Source: Xanthomonas sp. DAR 80977 (GTDB taxonomy: Bacteria > Pseudomonadota > Gammaproteobacteria > Xanthomonadales > Xanthomonadaceae). From it: a stretch of 64,000 nucleotides of DNA. Location: NCBI RefSeq assembly GCF_041240605.1, contig NZ_CP162487.1, positions 1,557,001 to 1,621,000 of the forward strand, in the 5' to 3' direction. This document shows positions 26,097-35,362 of this stretch, one piece after another. How positions within the stretch are numbered: position 1 is the stretch's first letter; every line of letters starts with the position of its first letter. A program made the position numbers and the translations under genes. Below the pieces are notes generated by a model. The model was given only the letters and a program-made list of their open reading frames with translations, had not been told where the DNA came from and made no database searches.

Positions 26097-27113
26097 GTGT
26101 CCGCAAGCAGTTCCCCAATGGTGGCGGCATCTCCGCGCGCCGAACCCTTCATCGCCGCTGATGTCGGCGGCACGCATGTCCGCATCGGGCTGATGCGCGA
26201 GGATGGCGATCTCGCCCATCCGGTCACCGTGCTCGACTATCGCAAGTATCGCTGCGCCGACTATCCGGGCCTGGCCGAGATCATCGGCGAGTTCCTGGCC
26301 GAGGTGGATGGCGCGCCGGTCACCCGCGGCGTCATCGCCAGCGCCGGCTATGCGCTGGAGGACGGCAGCGTCATCACCACCAACTTGCCGTGGAAGCTGT
26401 CGCCGCCGGACATCCGCGAGCGGCTCGGCCTGAGCGCGCTGCATCTGGTCAACGACTTCGAAGCGGTGGCATACGCCGCCAGCTACATGGGGGCCAGCGA
26501 AGTGCTGCACCTGACCGGTCCGCGCAGCGCGCAGAACGGGCCGGCGTTGATCATCGGCCCGGGCACCGGGCTCGGTGCGGCGGTGTGGATCCCCACCGGC
26601 GACGGTGCGGTGGTGCTGGCGACCGAAGCCGGGCATGCCGCGCTGACCGCCTGCACCGCGCTGGAGATGGACCTGGTGCGGCACGTGCTCAACGGCAAGG
26701 ACTACGTGCCGGTGGAGCATCTGCTGTCCGGCCCGGGTCTGCTCAATCTATATGGAGCGCTGTGCGCATTGCGCGGCGCAGTGCCGGTGCATGCGGCGCC
26801 CAGCGCGGTCACCGCGGCGGCGCTGGCGGGCGACGACGCGCTCGCGCACGAAAGCCTGTCGGTGTTCTGCGGCCTTCTCGGCAGCATGGTCGGCGACATG
26901 GCCTTGCTGTACGGCATCCAGAGCGGAATCTACCTGGCCGGCGGCTTCCTGCCGCAGATCGGCCAGTTCCTGGCCGCGAGCAGCTTCGTCGAGCGCTATC
27001 TGAACAAGGGCGCGATGCGGCCGGCGCTGGAGCAGATTCCGGTCAAGCTGGTGGAGCACGGCCAGCTCGGCGTGATCGGCGCGGCGAACTGGTTCCTGCA
27101 GCAGCAACGCTGA
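26097..27113 (+). CDS. glk: glucokinase (Glk family)
   Basis: 338 residues starting at GTG 26097, chosen because AGGGAGA sits 6 bases before it; ATG 26118 has no such site. Motifs of the bacterial glucokinase family are ADVGGTHVRIGL (phosphate loop), NDFEAVAYA with the sugar-binding Asn-Asp, GPGTGLGAA and the sugar-binding TEAGHA. It is cytoplasmic and phosphorylates glucose or a related hexose with ATP. Its operator matches those of the two receptors, so it is probably co-induced with them. In this setting it may act on GlcNAc or mannose released from glycans; sequence alone does not distinguish. No ROK zinc motif is present, so it is not a ROK-family kinase. Confidence 0.88.
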   Translation: MSASSSPMVAASPRAEPFIAADVGGTHVRIGLMREDGDLAHPVTVLDYRKYRCADYPGLAEIIGEFLAEVDGAPVTRGVIASAGYALEDGSVITTNLPWKLSPPDIRERLGLSALHLVNDFEAVAYAASYMGASEVLHLTGPRSAQNGPALIIGPGTGLGAAVWIPTGDGAVVLATEAGHAALTACTALEMDLVRHVLNGKDYVPVEHLLSGPGLLNLYGALCALRGAVPVHAAPSAVTAAALAGDDALAHESLSVFCGLLGSMVGDMALLYGIQSGIYLAGGFLPQIGQFLAASSFVERYLNKGAMRPALEQIPVKLVEHGQLGVIGAANWFLQQQR

Positions 27114-27125
27114 TACGGGTTCGCC

Positions 27126-27182
27126 CGGTTGGCGGCGCGATGCCGCCACCGGACTCCGCGGCGGCCTGCGCGGCCGCCGCCG
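27126..27182. terminator. two GC-rich hairpins between convergent genes
   Basis: CGGTTGGCGGC pairs with GCCGCCACCG at 27127-27151, and CGGCGGCC with GGCCGCCG at about 27160-27182. They lie between the glucokinase stop and the end of receptor 3. Neither has a clear T-run, so they may be bidirectional pause or termination structures. Confidence 0.45.
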
Positions 27183-27191
27183 TTGTCGCGG

Positions 27192-29813
27192 CTACAGCGT
27201 GAAGTGCACGCTGAGCATGTAGCCGCGCCCGTTCTTGTATAGATAGTAGGGCTGGCTCTCCTGGCCCACGTAGCTGTAGTAGGTCTCGTCGAGCAGATTG
27301 GTGCCTTCCAGCTGCAGCTTGACCTTGTCGGTGATCGCATAGGACACCGATGCATCGAGCTGGGTGAAGGCATCGGTCATCTGGTTCGCGCCGAGGCGTC
27401 CGATCTGGGTGAAGTAGGCCGAACGCCAGCCCAGGGTCAGCCGCGCCTCCCATGGCCCCTTCTCGAAATAGGGGCTGAGGTTGTAGCTGTTCTTGGAGTT
27501 GTAGGGCAGGTTGTAGTCGCCCTGGGTATCGGCCTTGGAGTAGGTGTAGTTGGCGGCGACGCCGAAGCCGCCGCCCAGTTCCTTCTGGTAGCTCAGCGAC
27601 ACGCCCTTGACCTTGGCCGCGCCGGAATTCTGCGGCAGCGTCACCTCGTAGATGTCCTCGCGGTCGTAGGTGTTGTTATGCAACGGCTGCTGCACCAGGG
27701 TCTGCAGGATGTAGTTGGAGATGTCGCGGTAGAACAGTTCCCCGGCCAGCACGCTGTTGGGCGCGAAATACCATTCCAGCGAGGCGCCGTAGTTGGTGGA
27801 GCGATACGGGTCCAATGCCGGGTTGCCGCTGCTGGCGGTGAGCTTGTTGTCGTCGGCGTTGACGTACGGGGTGAGGTCGGCGTAGCGCGGACGTGCGATC
27901 ACCTTGGCCGCGGCCACGCGCAGGATCAGCGCATCGGACAGATCGTAGGCGAAATTCAGCGACGGCAGCCACTCGCCGTAGGACTTGTTGTAGCGCACCG
28001 GCGCATAGGCGCTGCCGTCGTACTGGTAGCCGCCGATCGCGTCGCGCGTGTTGACGTAGCGCACGCCGATGTTGCCGCGGTAGTTGTAGCCGGAAAAATC
28101 CGCCTGCAGGTAGGCGGCGCGGTTGCGCTCGACCACGTCGAAGGTGCTGCCGTAGCTGGGGGCGAGGGTGTCGCTGCCGGGCAGGCCGCTGACGTAGTCG
28201 ACCAGCGCGCCCGGGCTCTGCCGCGGCCAGCGACGCATGTCGTCGCTGACCGACAGGCCGTCCAGGTAGCCGCCGGGCGTGCTGCCGCCGTAGACCGAGG
28301 CCAGCGTGGTGCCAGGATCGGCCGGGAAGCTGTCGTAGTACATGTCCTGCGAGGTGCTGTGGCGCGTGGCCTTGACCCCCAGGCGCAGCTTGGTGATCGG
28401 TCCCCAGGCCACGTCGTGGTCGAAATCCAGCTGCGCGTAGCGCTCCTTGTCCAGGTTCGGGTAGCGATTGACGGTGGCGCCGAGCACCGACATCGTGTCC
28501 AGCGCGGACGGCGGCACCGCGTAGTCGACGCCGACGTTGCGATGGTCGATGGCGTAGTCGTAGGCGCCGTTGCCGCGGAAGGTGAGGCCGTAGATGCGGT
28601 CGGCGCCGCCGGCCGAGCGGGTCGCACCGACCTGGCCGGAGACGTTCCAGCCGTCGCCATGCCAGTCGCCGCGCAGGGTGTTGCTGCTGGTCTTGACCGT
28701 GGTGTTGCGCACGTACGAATCGAGGATGGTCTCGGCGTTGTCGCTGTAGGCGCCGGAGGTGGCGACGCCGTCGACCACGTCCAGCGCGGTGGCGTTGGCG
28801 GGGACGAAGTTGGCGTAGCGGCTCTGGTTGACGTTGTCGAACGTCTCCTCCACGTACAGGCCGGTGTAGGTCAGCTCGAAGGCGTCGTTGGGCTTCCATT
28901 GCAGCGAACCGGTGACGCCATCGCGCTTGCGGGTCTGGGTGAACAGCGCGCTGTTGATCGCGGTCGGGTAGACGCTCTGCTTGCCGGCGGCCACCGTGTC
29001 GGGAAAGCCGGCGCCCTGGATATCGCTGTAACCGAAGATCTCCACGCCGTCGCGGCGCAGCGAGCGTTCCGAATGCATCACCGAACCGAGCACGCCGAGC
29101 GTGCCGGCGTCGTTCTTCCAGTTGTACAGCAGCGAGGCGTTGGGCTTGCCGTCCTCGGAGCGGTCGTTGTAGCCGTAGCTGACGCTGCCGGTCAGCAGGT
29201 TCCGCTCCAGTTCCAGCGGCTTGCGCGTGTGCAGGATCACGGTGCCGCCGAGGCTGCCTTCGTCGATGCTGGCCTGCGGGCTCTTGTACACCTCGGCGCT
29301 GCCGATCACTTCCGGCGCCAGCAGCGAATAGTTGAACGAGCGGCTGTCCGGGTTGTTCGGATCGCCGCCCCAACTGGTAGAGGCGATGCTCTGGCCGTTG
29401 AGCAGGACCCGGTTCAGGGCCGGGTCGGTGCCCAGGATCGAGACCTTCTCGCCTTCGCCGAACTGGCGATCGACGCTGACCCCGGGAAGGTGCGACAGCG
29501 ATTCGGCGACGTTCGCCGCCGGAAACTTGCCGACGTCCTCGGCCGAGATCGCATCGACGATGGCGTCGGCATTGCGCTTGATGTTGAGTGATTTCTGCAG
29601 GCTGGCGCGGTAGCCGGTGACCTTCACTGCATCCAGTTCCTGCACCGCCGGCGAGGCCTGGGCGCTGGCGGCGGCATCAGTGGCGTCGGTGGCGGGCGGC
29701 GGTGGCGCGGCGTCGCCCTGTTGCACGGGAGCTTGCTGGGCGAGGACGCTGGCGGGAGCGGCCAGAATGCCGGCGACGGCGAAGGCCAATGGAGCGAGGC
29801 GGATGCTGTTCAA
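27192..29813 (-). CDS. TonB-dependent outer membrane receptor (glycan uptake), copy 3
   Basis: About 873 residues. I place the start at TTG 29813: CGGAGA lies 8 bases upstream and the product then begins MNSIRLAPLAFAVAGILAAP, a clean signal peptide. The frame opens further upstream only through another TTG (29870). After a Pro/Ala linker the TonB box region is ELDAVKVTGYRASLQKS. Plug motifs AEDVGKFPAANVAE and LLNGQSIASTSWGG follow, and the protein ends VHFTL. It is the same family as copies 1 and 2 but more distant. It converges with glucokinase. Its promoter has only one half of the operator palindrome. Confidence 0.9.
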   Translation of the reverse strand: MNSIRLAPLAFAVAGILAAPASVLAQQAPVQQGDAAPPPPATDATDAAASAQASPAVQELDAVKVTGYRASLQKSLNIKRNADAIVDAISAEDVGKFPAANVAESLSHLPGVSVDRQFGEGEKVSILGTDPALNRVLLNGQSIASTSWGGDPNNPDSRSFNYSLLAPEVIGSAEVYKSPQASIDEGSLGGTVILHTRKPLELERNLLTGSVSYGYNDRSEDGKPNASLLYNWKNDAGTLGVLGSVMHSERSLRRDGVEIFGYSDIQGAGFPDTVAAGKQSVYPTAINSALFTQTRKRDGVTGSLQWKPNDAFELTYTGLYVEETFDNVNQSRYANFVPANATALDVVDGVATSGAYSDNAETILDSYVRNTTVKTSSNTLRGDWHGDGWNVSGQVGATRSAGGADRIYGLTFRGNGAYDYAIDHRNVGVDYAVPPSALDTMSVLGATVNRYPNLDKERYAQLDFDHDVAWGPITKLRLGVKATRHSTSQDMYYDSFPADPGTTLASVYGGSTPGGYLDGLSVSDDMRRWPRQSPGALVDYVSGLPGSDTLAPSYGSTFDVVERNRAAYLQADFSGYNYRGNIGVRYVNTRDAIGGYQYDGSAYAPVRYNKSYGEWLPSLNFAYDLSDALILRVAAAKVIARPRYADLTPYVNADDNKLTASSGNPALDPYRSTNYGASLEWYFAPNSVLAGELFYRDISNYILQTLVQQPLHNNTYDREDIYEVTLPQNSGAAKVKGVSLSYQKELGGGFGVAANYTYSKADTQGDYNLPYNSKNSYNLSPYFEKGPWEARLTLGWRSAYFTQIGRLGANQMTDAFTQLDASVSYAITDKVKLQLEGTNLLDETYYSYVGQESQPYYLYKNGRGYMLSVHFTL

Positions 29814-30139
29814 GCGGACGGTCTCCGAAAAGCGCGCAGAGCGCGAAAGGCGCGCCGTCGGGGCGCGCAAGTGACGCCGCCGGCCCGGATGCGGCGCGGC
29901 GAACGAATTGGAATGTCGGGGACGGATGCATGCCGCCAGGCGGCGGAGGCTGCAAGCGCCAAGCGCCAGTGCGCCGTGGCGACAGGCGTGCGCCGTGCGT
30001 CGCGACGGCGGCGGCAGATGGCGCGCGCGGCGTCGCAGGGATGAGTCGTGCGGACGGGCGATCTTGCGGCGATCGCAGGCGTCGTTGCTTGCGCCGGTTC
30101 AAACCGGATGCACCCCGCGCGGTGGCTCAGGAGCGCTGA

Positions 30140-30167
30140 CTGTGTCGCGCCTGTCTTTCGTTGTCAA
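30140..30167 (-). promoter_or_regulatory. putative promoter and half-operator of TonB receptor 3
   Basis: On the minus strand TTGACA (30167-30162) begins the string TTGACAACGAAAGACAG, which keeps one half (TGACAACG) of the palindrome seen at 26028 while the other half has decayed. A -10 is not clear (ACACAG at 30145-30140). The remaining 29871-30297 shows no gene. Confidence 0.45.
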
Positions 30168-30297
30168 CGCGGATTGCAGTTAAAGAATCGCTAAGAAAAA
30201 CGCTGTTTTACAGGGGAAATCGACGATTCGCGCAGCTTCGGCGGCGCAGCCGTGGCGGCCTGCGGTCATCGATGTCTACGCGATTGCGTGCGCCGGT

Positions 30298-31029
30298 TCA
30301 CAGGTCGCCGCCATGCGCCTGCAACGCCGCGATCGCGGCCAGCCCGGCGGTTTCGGTGCGCAGGATGCGCGGGCCCAGGCGCAGGCCGGCGAAGCCTGCG
30401 GCCTGCAGTGCGGCACGATCGCGCGGCGACCAGCCGCCCTCCGGGCCGATCGCGATCGTCGCGGCGTTGCCGGCGATCTGCAACGTGCGCAGCCGGTGTT
30501 CGCCCTGCGGATCGAGGGTGAGCTTGAGTTGTTCGCCGGCCACGGCCGCCGCGGCATCGGCCAGCGCCAGCGGCGCGGCCAGGCTGGGCACGCGCGCGCG
30601 GCCGGACTGCTCGCAGGCCGCGACGACGACGCTGCGCCAGTGCGCCACGCGCTTGTCCACGCGCGCCGCATCCAGCTTCACCTCGGTGCGTTCGGCCCAC
30701 ACCGGCACGATCGCGGCCACGCCCAGTTCGGTCGCCTTCTGCAGGATCAGGTCCATCTTCTCGCCGCGCGCCACGCCCTGCAGCAGGGTGATCGCCAGCG
30801 GCGATTCGTTGTGCGCCGGCCGCGCCGCGCCGATGCGCGCGCTGGCGCCGCGCTTGCCGGCCTGCCGCAGCTCGGCGTCGTAGTCGCAGCCGTCGCCGTT
30901 GAACAGCACGCAGCGGTCGCCCTCGCGCAGCCGCAGCACGCGCAGCAGGTGCCCGGCGACGTCCTCGGGCAGGACCAGGTCGTCGCCTTCGCGCAGCGGC
31001 AGCTCGACATGGCAGCGGGTCAGGCGCAT
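30298..31029 (-). CDS. rsmE: 16S rRNA (uracil-1498-N3)-methyltransferase
   Basis: 243 residues. An N-terminal PUA-like part (about 1-70, HLLRVLRLREGD) precedes a C-terminal SPOUT knot with the family signature IGPEGGWSPRD and the end motif LGPRILRTETAGLAA. It methylates U1498 of 16S rRNA in the assembled 30S subunit, using S-adenosylmethionine. Its start overlaps the bioA stop by 10 bases, so the two are translated from one message. Length is normal. No signal or membrane segment. Confidence 0.95.
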   Translation of the reverse strand: MRLTRCHVELPLREGDDLVLPEDVAGHLLRVLRLREGDRCVLFNGDGCDYDAELRQAGKRGASARIGAARPAHNESPLAITLLQGVARGEKMDLILQKATELGVAAIVPVWAERTEVKLDAARVDKRVAHWRSVVVAACEQSGRARVPSLAAPLALADAAAAVAGEQLKLTLDPQGEHRLRTLQIAGNAATIAIGPEGGWSPRDRAALQAAGFAGLRLGPRILRTETAGLAAIAALQAHGGDL

Positions 31030-32411
31030 GCGACGGCCTCGTCGATCGCGGCCAGGGTGGTCTCGGCGAGCAGGGTCAGCTGCGCATCGTCCACGCAGTA
31101 CGGCGGCATCCAGTACAGCACGTCGCCCAGCGGGCGCAGCACCACGCCGCGCTGCAGCGCGGCGCGATAGGCATGCAGGCCGACCCGCGCGGACGCGGCG
31201 AACGGGGTGCGCCTGTCGCCGTCGCGGGTCAGCTCGAACGCCACCACCATCCCGGCCTGGCGCACGTCGGCCACGTGCGGATGGTCGTTGAACGGCGCCG
31301 ACAGCGCGCGCATGGTCTCGGCGGTGCTGCGGTTGCGCGCGATCACGTCGTCCTCGCGGAAGATCCGCAGGCAGGCCAGCGCGGCGGCGCAGGCCAGCGG
31401 GTTGCCGGTGTAGCTGTGCGAATGCAGGAAGGCGCGCTCGCGGCTGTCGTCGAGGAAGGCGTCATATAAGTGTTGCGTGGCCAGCACCGCCGACAGCGGC
31501 AGGAAGCCGCCGGTCAGGCCCTTGGACAGGCACAGCAGGTCCGGCATCACCCCGGCCTGTTCGCAGGCGAACAGGGTGCCGGTGCGGCCGAAGCCGGTGG
31601 CGATCTCGTCGGCGATCAGGAACGCGCCGTTGGCGTCGCACAGTTCGCGCGCGCGGCGCAGGTAGGCCGGATCGTGCATGCGCATGCCGCCGGCGCACTG
31701 CAGGCGCGGTTCCAGGATCACCGCGCAGATCTCGCCCGGATGGCGGTCGAACAGGTCGGCCAGCGCATCGGCGGCGGCATCGGCGCGCTGCCGGGCGGTC
31801 TGCCCCGGCGCGGCCAGGTAGGCATCGGGCGAGGGCGCGAACAGCGCTTCGCACAGCAGCGGCGCGTACACCCGCCGGTACAACGGGATGTCGCCGACCG
31901 CCAGCGCGCCGATGGTCTCGCCGTGGTAGCCGTTCTCCAGCGCCACGAAGCGGGTGCGGCGGGTCTCGCCGCGGTTGTGGAAGTAGTGGAAGGCCATCTT
32001 CAGCGCCACTTCGACCCCGGCCGAGCCGTTGTCGGCGTAGAACACCTTGGCCAGCGGCGCGCGCCCGTCCTGGCGCGGCGCCAGCGCCAGCAGCTGCTCG
32101 GCCAGCTCCACCGCTGGCGCGTGGCTGAAGCCGGCCAGCATCACCTGTTCCAGCTGGGTGGCCTGCGCGGCGATGGCCGCGGCGATGCGCGGCTCGCTGT
32201 GGCCGAACAGATTGGTCCACCAGCTGCTCACCGCATCCAGGTAGCGGTTGCCCTCGTGGTCGATCAGCCAGGCGCCCTCGCCGCGGGCGATCGGCAGCAG
32301 CGGCAGGGTGTCCGGGTGCTCGCGCATCTGCGTGCACGGGTGCCACAACACCGCCAGGTCGCGTTGCCGCCAGGCGCCGGCAGTCTGTGATGCGGTCAGG
32401 TCTGTTAGCAT
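31020..32411 (-). CDS. bioA: adenosylmethionine-8-amino-7-oxononanoate aminotransferase
   Basis: 463 residues, class III aminotransferase. It converts 7-keto-8-aminopelargonate to 7,8-diaminopelargonate in biotin synthesis, with S-adenosylmethionine as amino donor and PLP as cofactor. Family signs are SSWWTNLFGHSEPRI (about 62-76), YADNGSAGVEVALKM, IADEIATGFGRTG and the PLP lysine at about 297 in LSKGLTGGFLPL. It is cytoplasmic. It forms an overlapping pair with rsmE and is divergent from nudE. The other biotin genes are not in this window. Confidence 0.95.
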   Translation of the reverse strand: MLTDLTASQTAGAWRQRDLAVLWHPCTQMREHPDTLPLLPIARGEGAWLIDHEGNRYLDAVSSWWTNLFGHSEPRIAAAIAAQATQLEQVMLAGFSHAPAVELAEQLLALAPRQDGRAPLAKVFYADNGSAGVEVALKMAFHYFHNRGETRRTRFVALENGYHGETIGALAVGDIPLYRRVYAPLLCEALFAPSPDAYLAAPGQTARQRADAAADALADLFDRHPGEICAVILEPRLQCAGGMRMHDPAYLRRARELCDANGAFLIADEIATGFGRTGTLFACEQAGVMPDLLCLSKGLTGGFLPLSAVLATQHLYDAFLDDSRERAFLHSHSYTGNPLACAAALACLRIFREDDVIARNRSTAETMRALSAPFNDHPHVADVRQAGMVVAFELTRDGDRRTPFAASARVGLHAYRAALQRGVVLRPLGDVLYWMPPYCVDDAQLTLLAETTLAAIDEAVACA

Positions 32412-32485
32412 TTCGCGCTCATGAACAGGTTCTTCGCTCCGTGCATTCTATCGGCCGACGCTGCGCAGCGCCGCGGGGTGCCGGC

Positions 32486-33040
32486 GTGAGCCGTCCGTTG
32501 CCGATCATCCATGCCTTGCGCGAGCGCGGCGAGTCCGCGATGGAGCGCAGGGTCGAGGAGCTGGACCTGGAGTTCAGCAACGGCGAACGGCGCGTGTTCC
32601 ACCGGCTCAAGTCCCCGGGCCACGGCGCGGTGGTGGTGGTGCCGATGCTGGACGCGCAGACCGTGCTGCTGGTGCGCGAGTACGCCGCCGGCGTGCACCG
32701 CTACGAACTGGGCCTGGTCAAGGGCCGGATCGACGCGGGCGAGACGCCGCTGCAGGCGGCCGACCGCGAACTCAAGGAAGAGGCCGGCTACGGCGCGCGG
32801 CAGCTGCAGGTGCTGCGCGCGATGACCCTGGCGCCCACCTACATGAGCCACCAGTCGTGGCTGGTGCTGGCGCAAGACCTCTATCCCGAAAAACTGGCCG
32901 GCGACGAGCCGGAGGAACTTGAAGTGGTGCCCTGGAAACTGGCTGAACTGGATCAATTGATGTTGCGCGAGGATTTTTCCGAAGGGCGTTCGCTGGCGGC
33001 GCTGTTCATCGCCCGCGAGTGGCTGGGTCGTGCCGGATGA
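32486..33040 (+). CDS. nudE: Nudix hydrolase, ADP compounds hydrolase NudE
   Basis: 184 residues from GTG 32486. The frame is open further upstream, but an alignment from memory to E. coli NudE (about 186 residues) begins near this point. The Nudix box is GRIDAGETPLQAADRELKEE with the metal-binding REXXEE. Up- and downstream features VDLEFSNG-type (DLEFSNGERRVF), VREYAAGVHRYELGLVKG and QDLYPEKLAGDEPE match NudE closely. It hydrolyses ADP-ribose, Ap3A and NADH. It overlaps cysQ by four bases (ATGA), so both handle adenine nucleotide by-products from one operon. Confidence 0.9.
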   Translation: MSRPLPIIHALRERGESAMERRVEELDLEFSNGERRVFHRLKSPGHGAVVVVPMLDAQTVLLVREYAAGVHRYELGLVKGRIDAGETPLQAADRELKEEAGYGARQLQVLRAMTLAPTYMSHQSWLVLAQDLYPEKLAGDEPEELEVVPWKLAELDQLMLREDFSEGRSLAALFIAREWLGRAG

Positions 33041-33837
33041 TCCGCATCACCGCAGACCTGCGTGAAACCGTCATCGCCATCGCCATCGACGCCGCCGCGG
33101 CGATCATGGCGGTCTACGCCACCGGCTTCGAAGTCGAGCACAAGGCCGACGCCAGCCCGCTGACCCAGGCCGACCTGGCCGCGCACCGGATCATCGTCGA
33201 GGGCCTGGAGCGGCTGACCCCGGACCTGCCGGTGCTGTCCGAGGAATCGGCGCAGATTCCGTGGGAGGTACGCGAGCACTGGACCAGCTACTGGCTGGTG
33301 GACCCGCTCGACGGCACCCGCGAGTTCGTCAAGCGCAACGGCGAGTTCAGCGTCAACATCGCGCTGATCCACCAGGGCGCGCCGGTGTTCGGCGTGGTCC
33401 AGGCGCCGGTCGACGGCCGCCTGTGGCACGCGGTGCGCGGCGAGCAGGCGTACCGCCGCGACGGTTTCCGCGACACCGCGCTGAACACGCGCAGGCCGGC
33501 CACCGCGCCGCTGCGGGTGGCGGCCAGCCGCTCGCACCGCGATCCGCGCACCGACGCGCTGCTGCAGCGCATGGGCGAGACCGAAGTGATCGCGCAGGGC
33601 TCGTCGCTGAAGTTCTGCCGCATCGCCGACGGCGAGCTGGACGTGTACCCGCGCTTCGGCCCGACCTCCGAATGGGACACCGCGGCCGGCCAGTGCGTGC
33701 TGCAGGCCGCCGGCGGCACGCTGCTCGCCGCCGATACCGGCAAGCCGTTCCGCTACAACCGGCGCGCATCGCTGCTCAACGGCGATTTCATCGCGCTGGG
33801 CGACCCGGCGCTGCCGTGGCGCAGCTGGTTGGGCTGA
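33037..33837 (+). CDS. cysQ: 3'(2'),5'-bisphosphate nucleotidase
   Basis: 266 residues from ATG 33037, overlapping the nudE stop. This inositol monophosphatase-fold enzyme removes the 3'-phosphate from PAP left by sulfate assimilation and sulfotransferases. The metal site signature is LVDPLDGTREFVKRNGEF (about 88-105), preceded by VLSEESAQ, and the late motif is PTSEWDTAAGQCVL. It is magnesium-dependent and normally associates with the inner face of the membrane. It could also dispose of PAP from the sulfotransferase gene at 54584-56431, but that link is only inference. Confidence 0.93.
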   Translation: MIRITADLRETVIAIAIDAAAAIMAVYATGFEVEHKADASPLTQADLAAHRIIVEGLERLTPDLPVLSEESAQIPWEVREHWTSYWLVDPLDGTREFVKRNGEFSVNIALIHQGAPVFGVVQAPVDGRLWHAVRGEQAYRRDGFRDTALNTRRPATAPLRVAASRSHRDPRTDALLQRMGETEVIAQGSSLKFCRIADGELDVYPRFGPTSEWDTAAGQCVLQAAGGTLLAADTGKPFRYNRRASLLNGDFIALGDPALPWRSWLG

Positions 33838-34072
33838 TGCGCGACCGCCGCCGCCGGCACCGGCGGCTGCCTGGACGCCGCCGCTGACGCCGCTGCGCCG
33901 CGTTTCGGCGCGGTCGTGCGCGGCAGCGGAACTGCGGGACTGGGCTGCCGAGCGCTGCGTGAGCCGTCTGCGCCGCGGCGCGTTCCCGCACGGCCTGCAT
34001 CGCCCGCCACGCGGGCCGCTCTGCCAAACTAGCGGACAGGCGGCGCCGTTGCCGTCGCATCGGAACCCGCTC

Positions 34073-34894
34073 GTGACCGCAGCCCGCTACGACCTTCCCG
34101 CCCTGCTCGAGATCATGGCGCGCCTGCGCGATCGCGAGCACGGCTGCCCCTGGGACCTAGAGCAGGATTTCGCCAGCATCGCCGCCTACACGATCGAGGA
34201 GGCGTACGAGGTGGCCGACGCGATCGACCGCAACGACCTGGGCGAGCTGAAGGACGAACTCGGCGACCTGCTGCTGCAGGTGGTGTTCCATGCGCAGATG
34301 GCGCGCGAGCAGGGCGCCTTCGGCTTCGACGACGTGGTGGCCGCGATCTGCGACAAGATGGTGCGCCGGCATCCGCACGTGTTCGGCGACAGCCAGGTCG
34401 CCGATGCCGAGCAGCAGACCCTGAAATGGGAAGAGATCAAGCGCAACGAACGTGCGGCGGCCGGCAAGACCGACGGCTCGGCGCTGGCCGGGATCGCCCG
34501 CGGCCTGCCGGAATGGCAGCGTGCGGTGAAGCTGCAGGCGCGCGCGGCGCGGGTCGGCTTCGACTGGCCGCAGCCGGGGCCGGTGCTGGACAAGCTGCAG
34601 GAAGAACTGGAGGAGGTGCGTGCGGAGTTCGCGCGCGGCGTGGTGCAGGACAATCAGGCGCGGCTGCAGGACGAGATCGGCGACCTGCTGTTCGTCTGCG
34701 CGAACCTCGCGCGCCACGCCCAGGTCGATGTCGGTGCCGCGCTGCGCCATGCCAACCAGAAATTCGAACGCCGCTTCCGCGCGATGGAGCAGCTGGCGCA
34801 GCACGACGGCGGCGCGCTGGACGGCCTGTCGCTGGACCAGCAGGAAGCCTACTGGCAGCGCGCCAAGCGCCAGGAACGCGACGCGGCGCAGTGA
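34073..34894 (+). CDS. mazG: nucleoside triphosphate pyrophosphohydrolase
   Basis: 273 residues from GTG 34073; the frame extends upstream but the first 38 residues are low in similarity to MazG and the E. coli protein is about 263 long. Two tandem MazG helical domains are visible: the first with [19 protein letters not shown] and [12 protein letters not shown], the second with [10 protein letters not shown] and [15 protein letters not shown]. The EExxE and DExGD metal motifs are intact in both. It hydrolyses NTPs and dNTPs and can lower (p)ppGpp. The stop codon overlaps the GTG of the next gene. The 235 bases before it hold no gene. Confidence 0.93.
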   Translation: MTAARYDLPALLEIMARLRDREHGCPWDLEQDFASIAAYTIEEAYEVADAIDRNDLGELKDELGDLLLQVVFHAQMAREQGAFGFDDVVAAICDKMVRRHPHVFGDSQVADAEQQTLKWEEIKRNERAAAGKTDGSALAGIARGLPEWQRAVKLQARAARVGFDWPQPGPVLDKLQEELEEVRAEFARGVVQDNQARLQDEIGDLLFVCANLARHAQVDVGAALRHANQKFERRFRAMEQLAQHDGGALDGLSLDQQEAYWQRAKRQERDAAQ

Positions 34895-35214
34895 AGACGC
34901 TGCTGCTGTTCGTGCTGACCGCGGTGGCCGAGATCGTCGGCTGCTACCTGCCGTACCTGTGGCTGCGCGAGCAGCGCAGCGCGTGGCTGCTGCTGCCGGC
35001 GGGCGCCAGCCTGGCCGCGTTCGTGTGGTTGTTGAGCCTGCATCCGGAGGCCAGCGGCCGCGTCTACGCCGCGTACGGCGGCGTCTACATCGCGGTGGCG
35101 CTGCTGTGGCTGTGGGCGGTGCAATCGATCCGGCCCACGCGCTGGGACCTGCTCGGCGCCGGCCTGTGCCTGCTGGGCATGGCGGTGATCATGTTCGCGC
35201 CGCGGCAGGGCTGA
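34891..35214 (+). CDS. YnfA-family small inner membrane protein
   Basis: 107 residues from GTG 34891, translationally coupled to mazG (GTGA). Four hydrophobic segments (about 3-22, 29-48, 60-80, 84-104) with [14 protein letters not shown] near the N-terminus and YAAYGGVYI in the third segment match the YnfA (UPF0060) family. The family resembles small multidrug transporters, but its substrate is not firmly known. Length equals the family norm of about 108. Confidence 0.88.
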   Translation: MKTLLLFVLTAVAEIVGCYLPYLWLREQRSAWLLLPAGASLAAFVWLLSLHPEASGRVYAAYGGVYIAVALLWLWAVQSIRPTRWDLLGAGLCLLGMAVIMFAPRQG

Positions 35215-35362
35215 GCGGCGCGCCGGGGCGCCGCTCGGAGGCGGTGGCTCCTTGCAGTACGTCCGGCGCGCCGGATCCGCGTCTGCGCGTCCATCCTCTT
35301 TAATGTAGGCGCCCGCGCGGCGGCGTATGCTGTGCGCCTGCGCTGCCTGGGAGGGCCATCGC

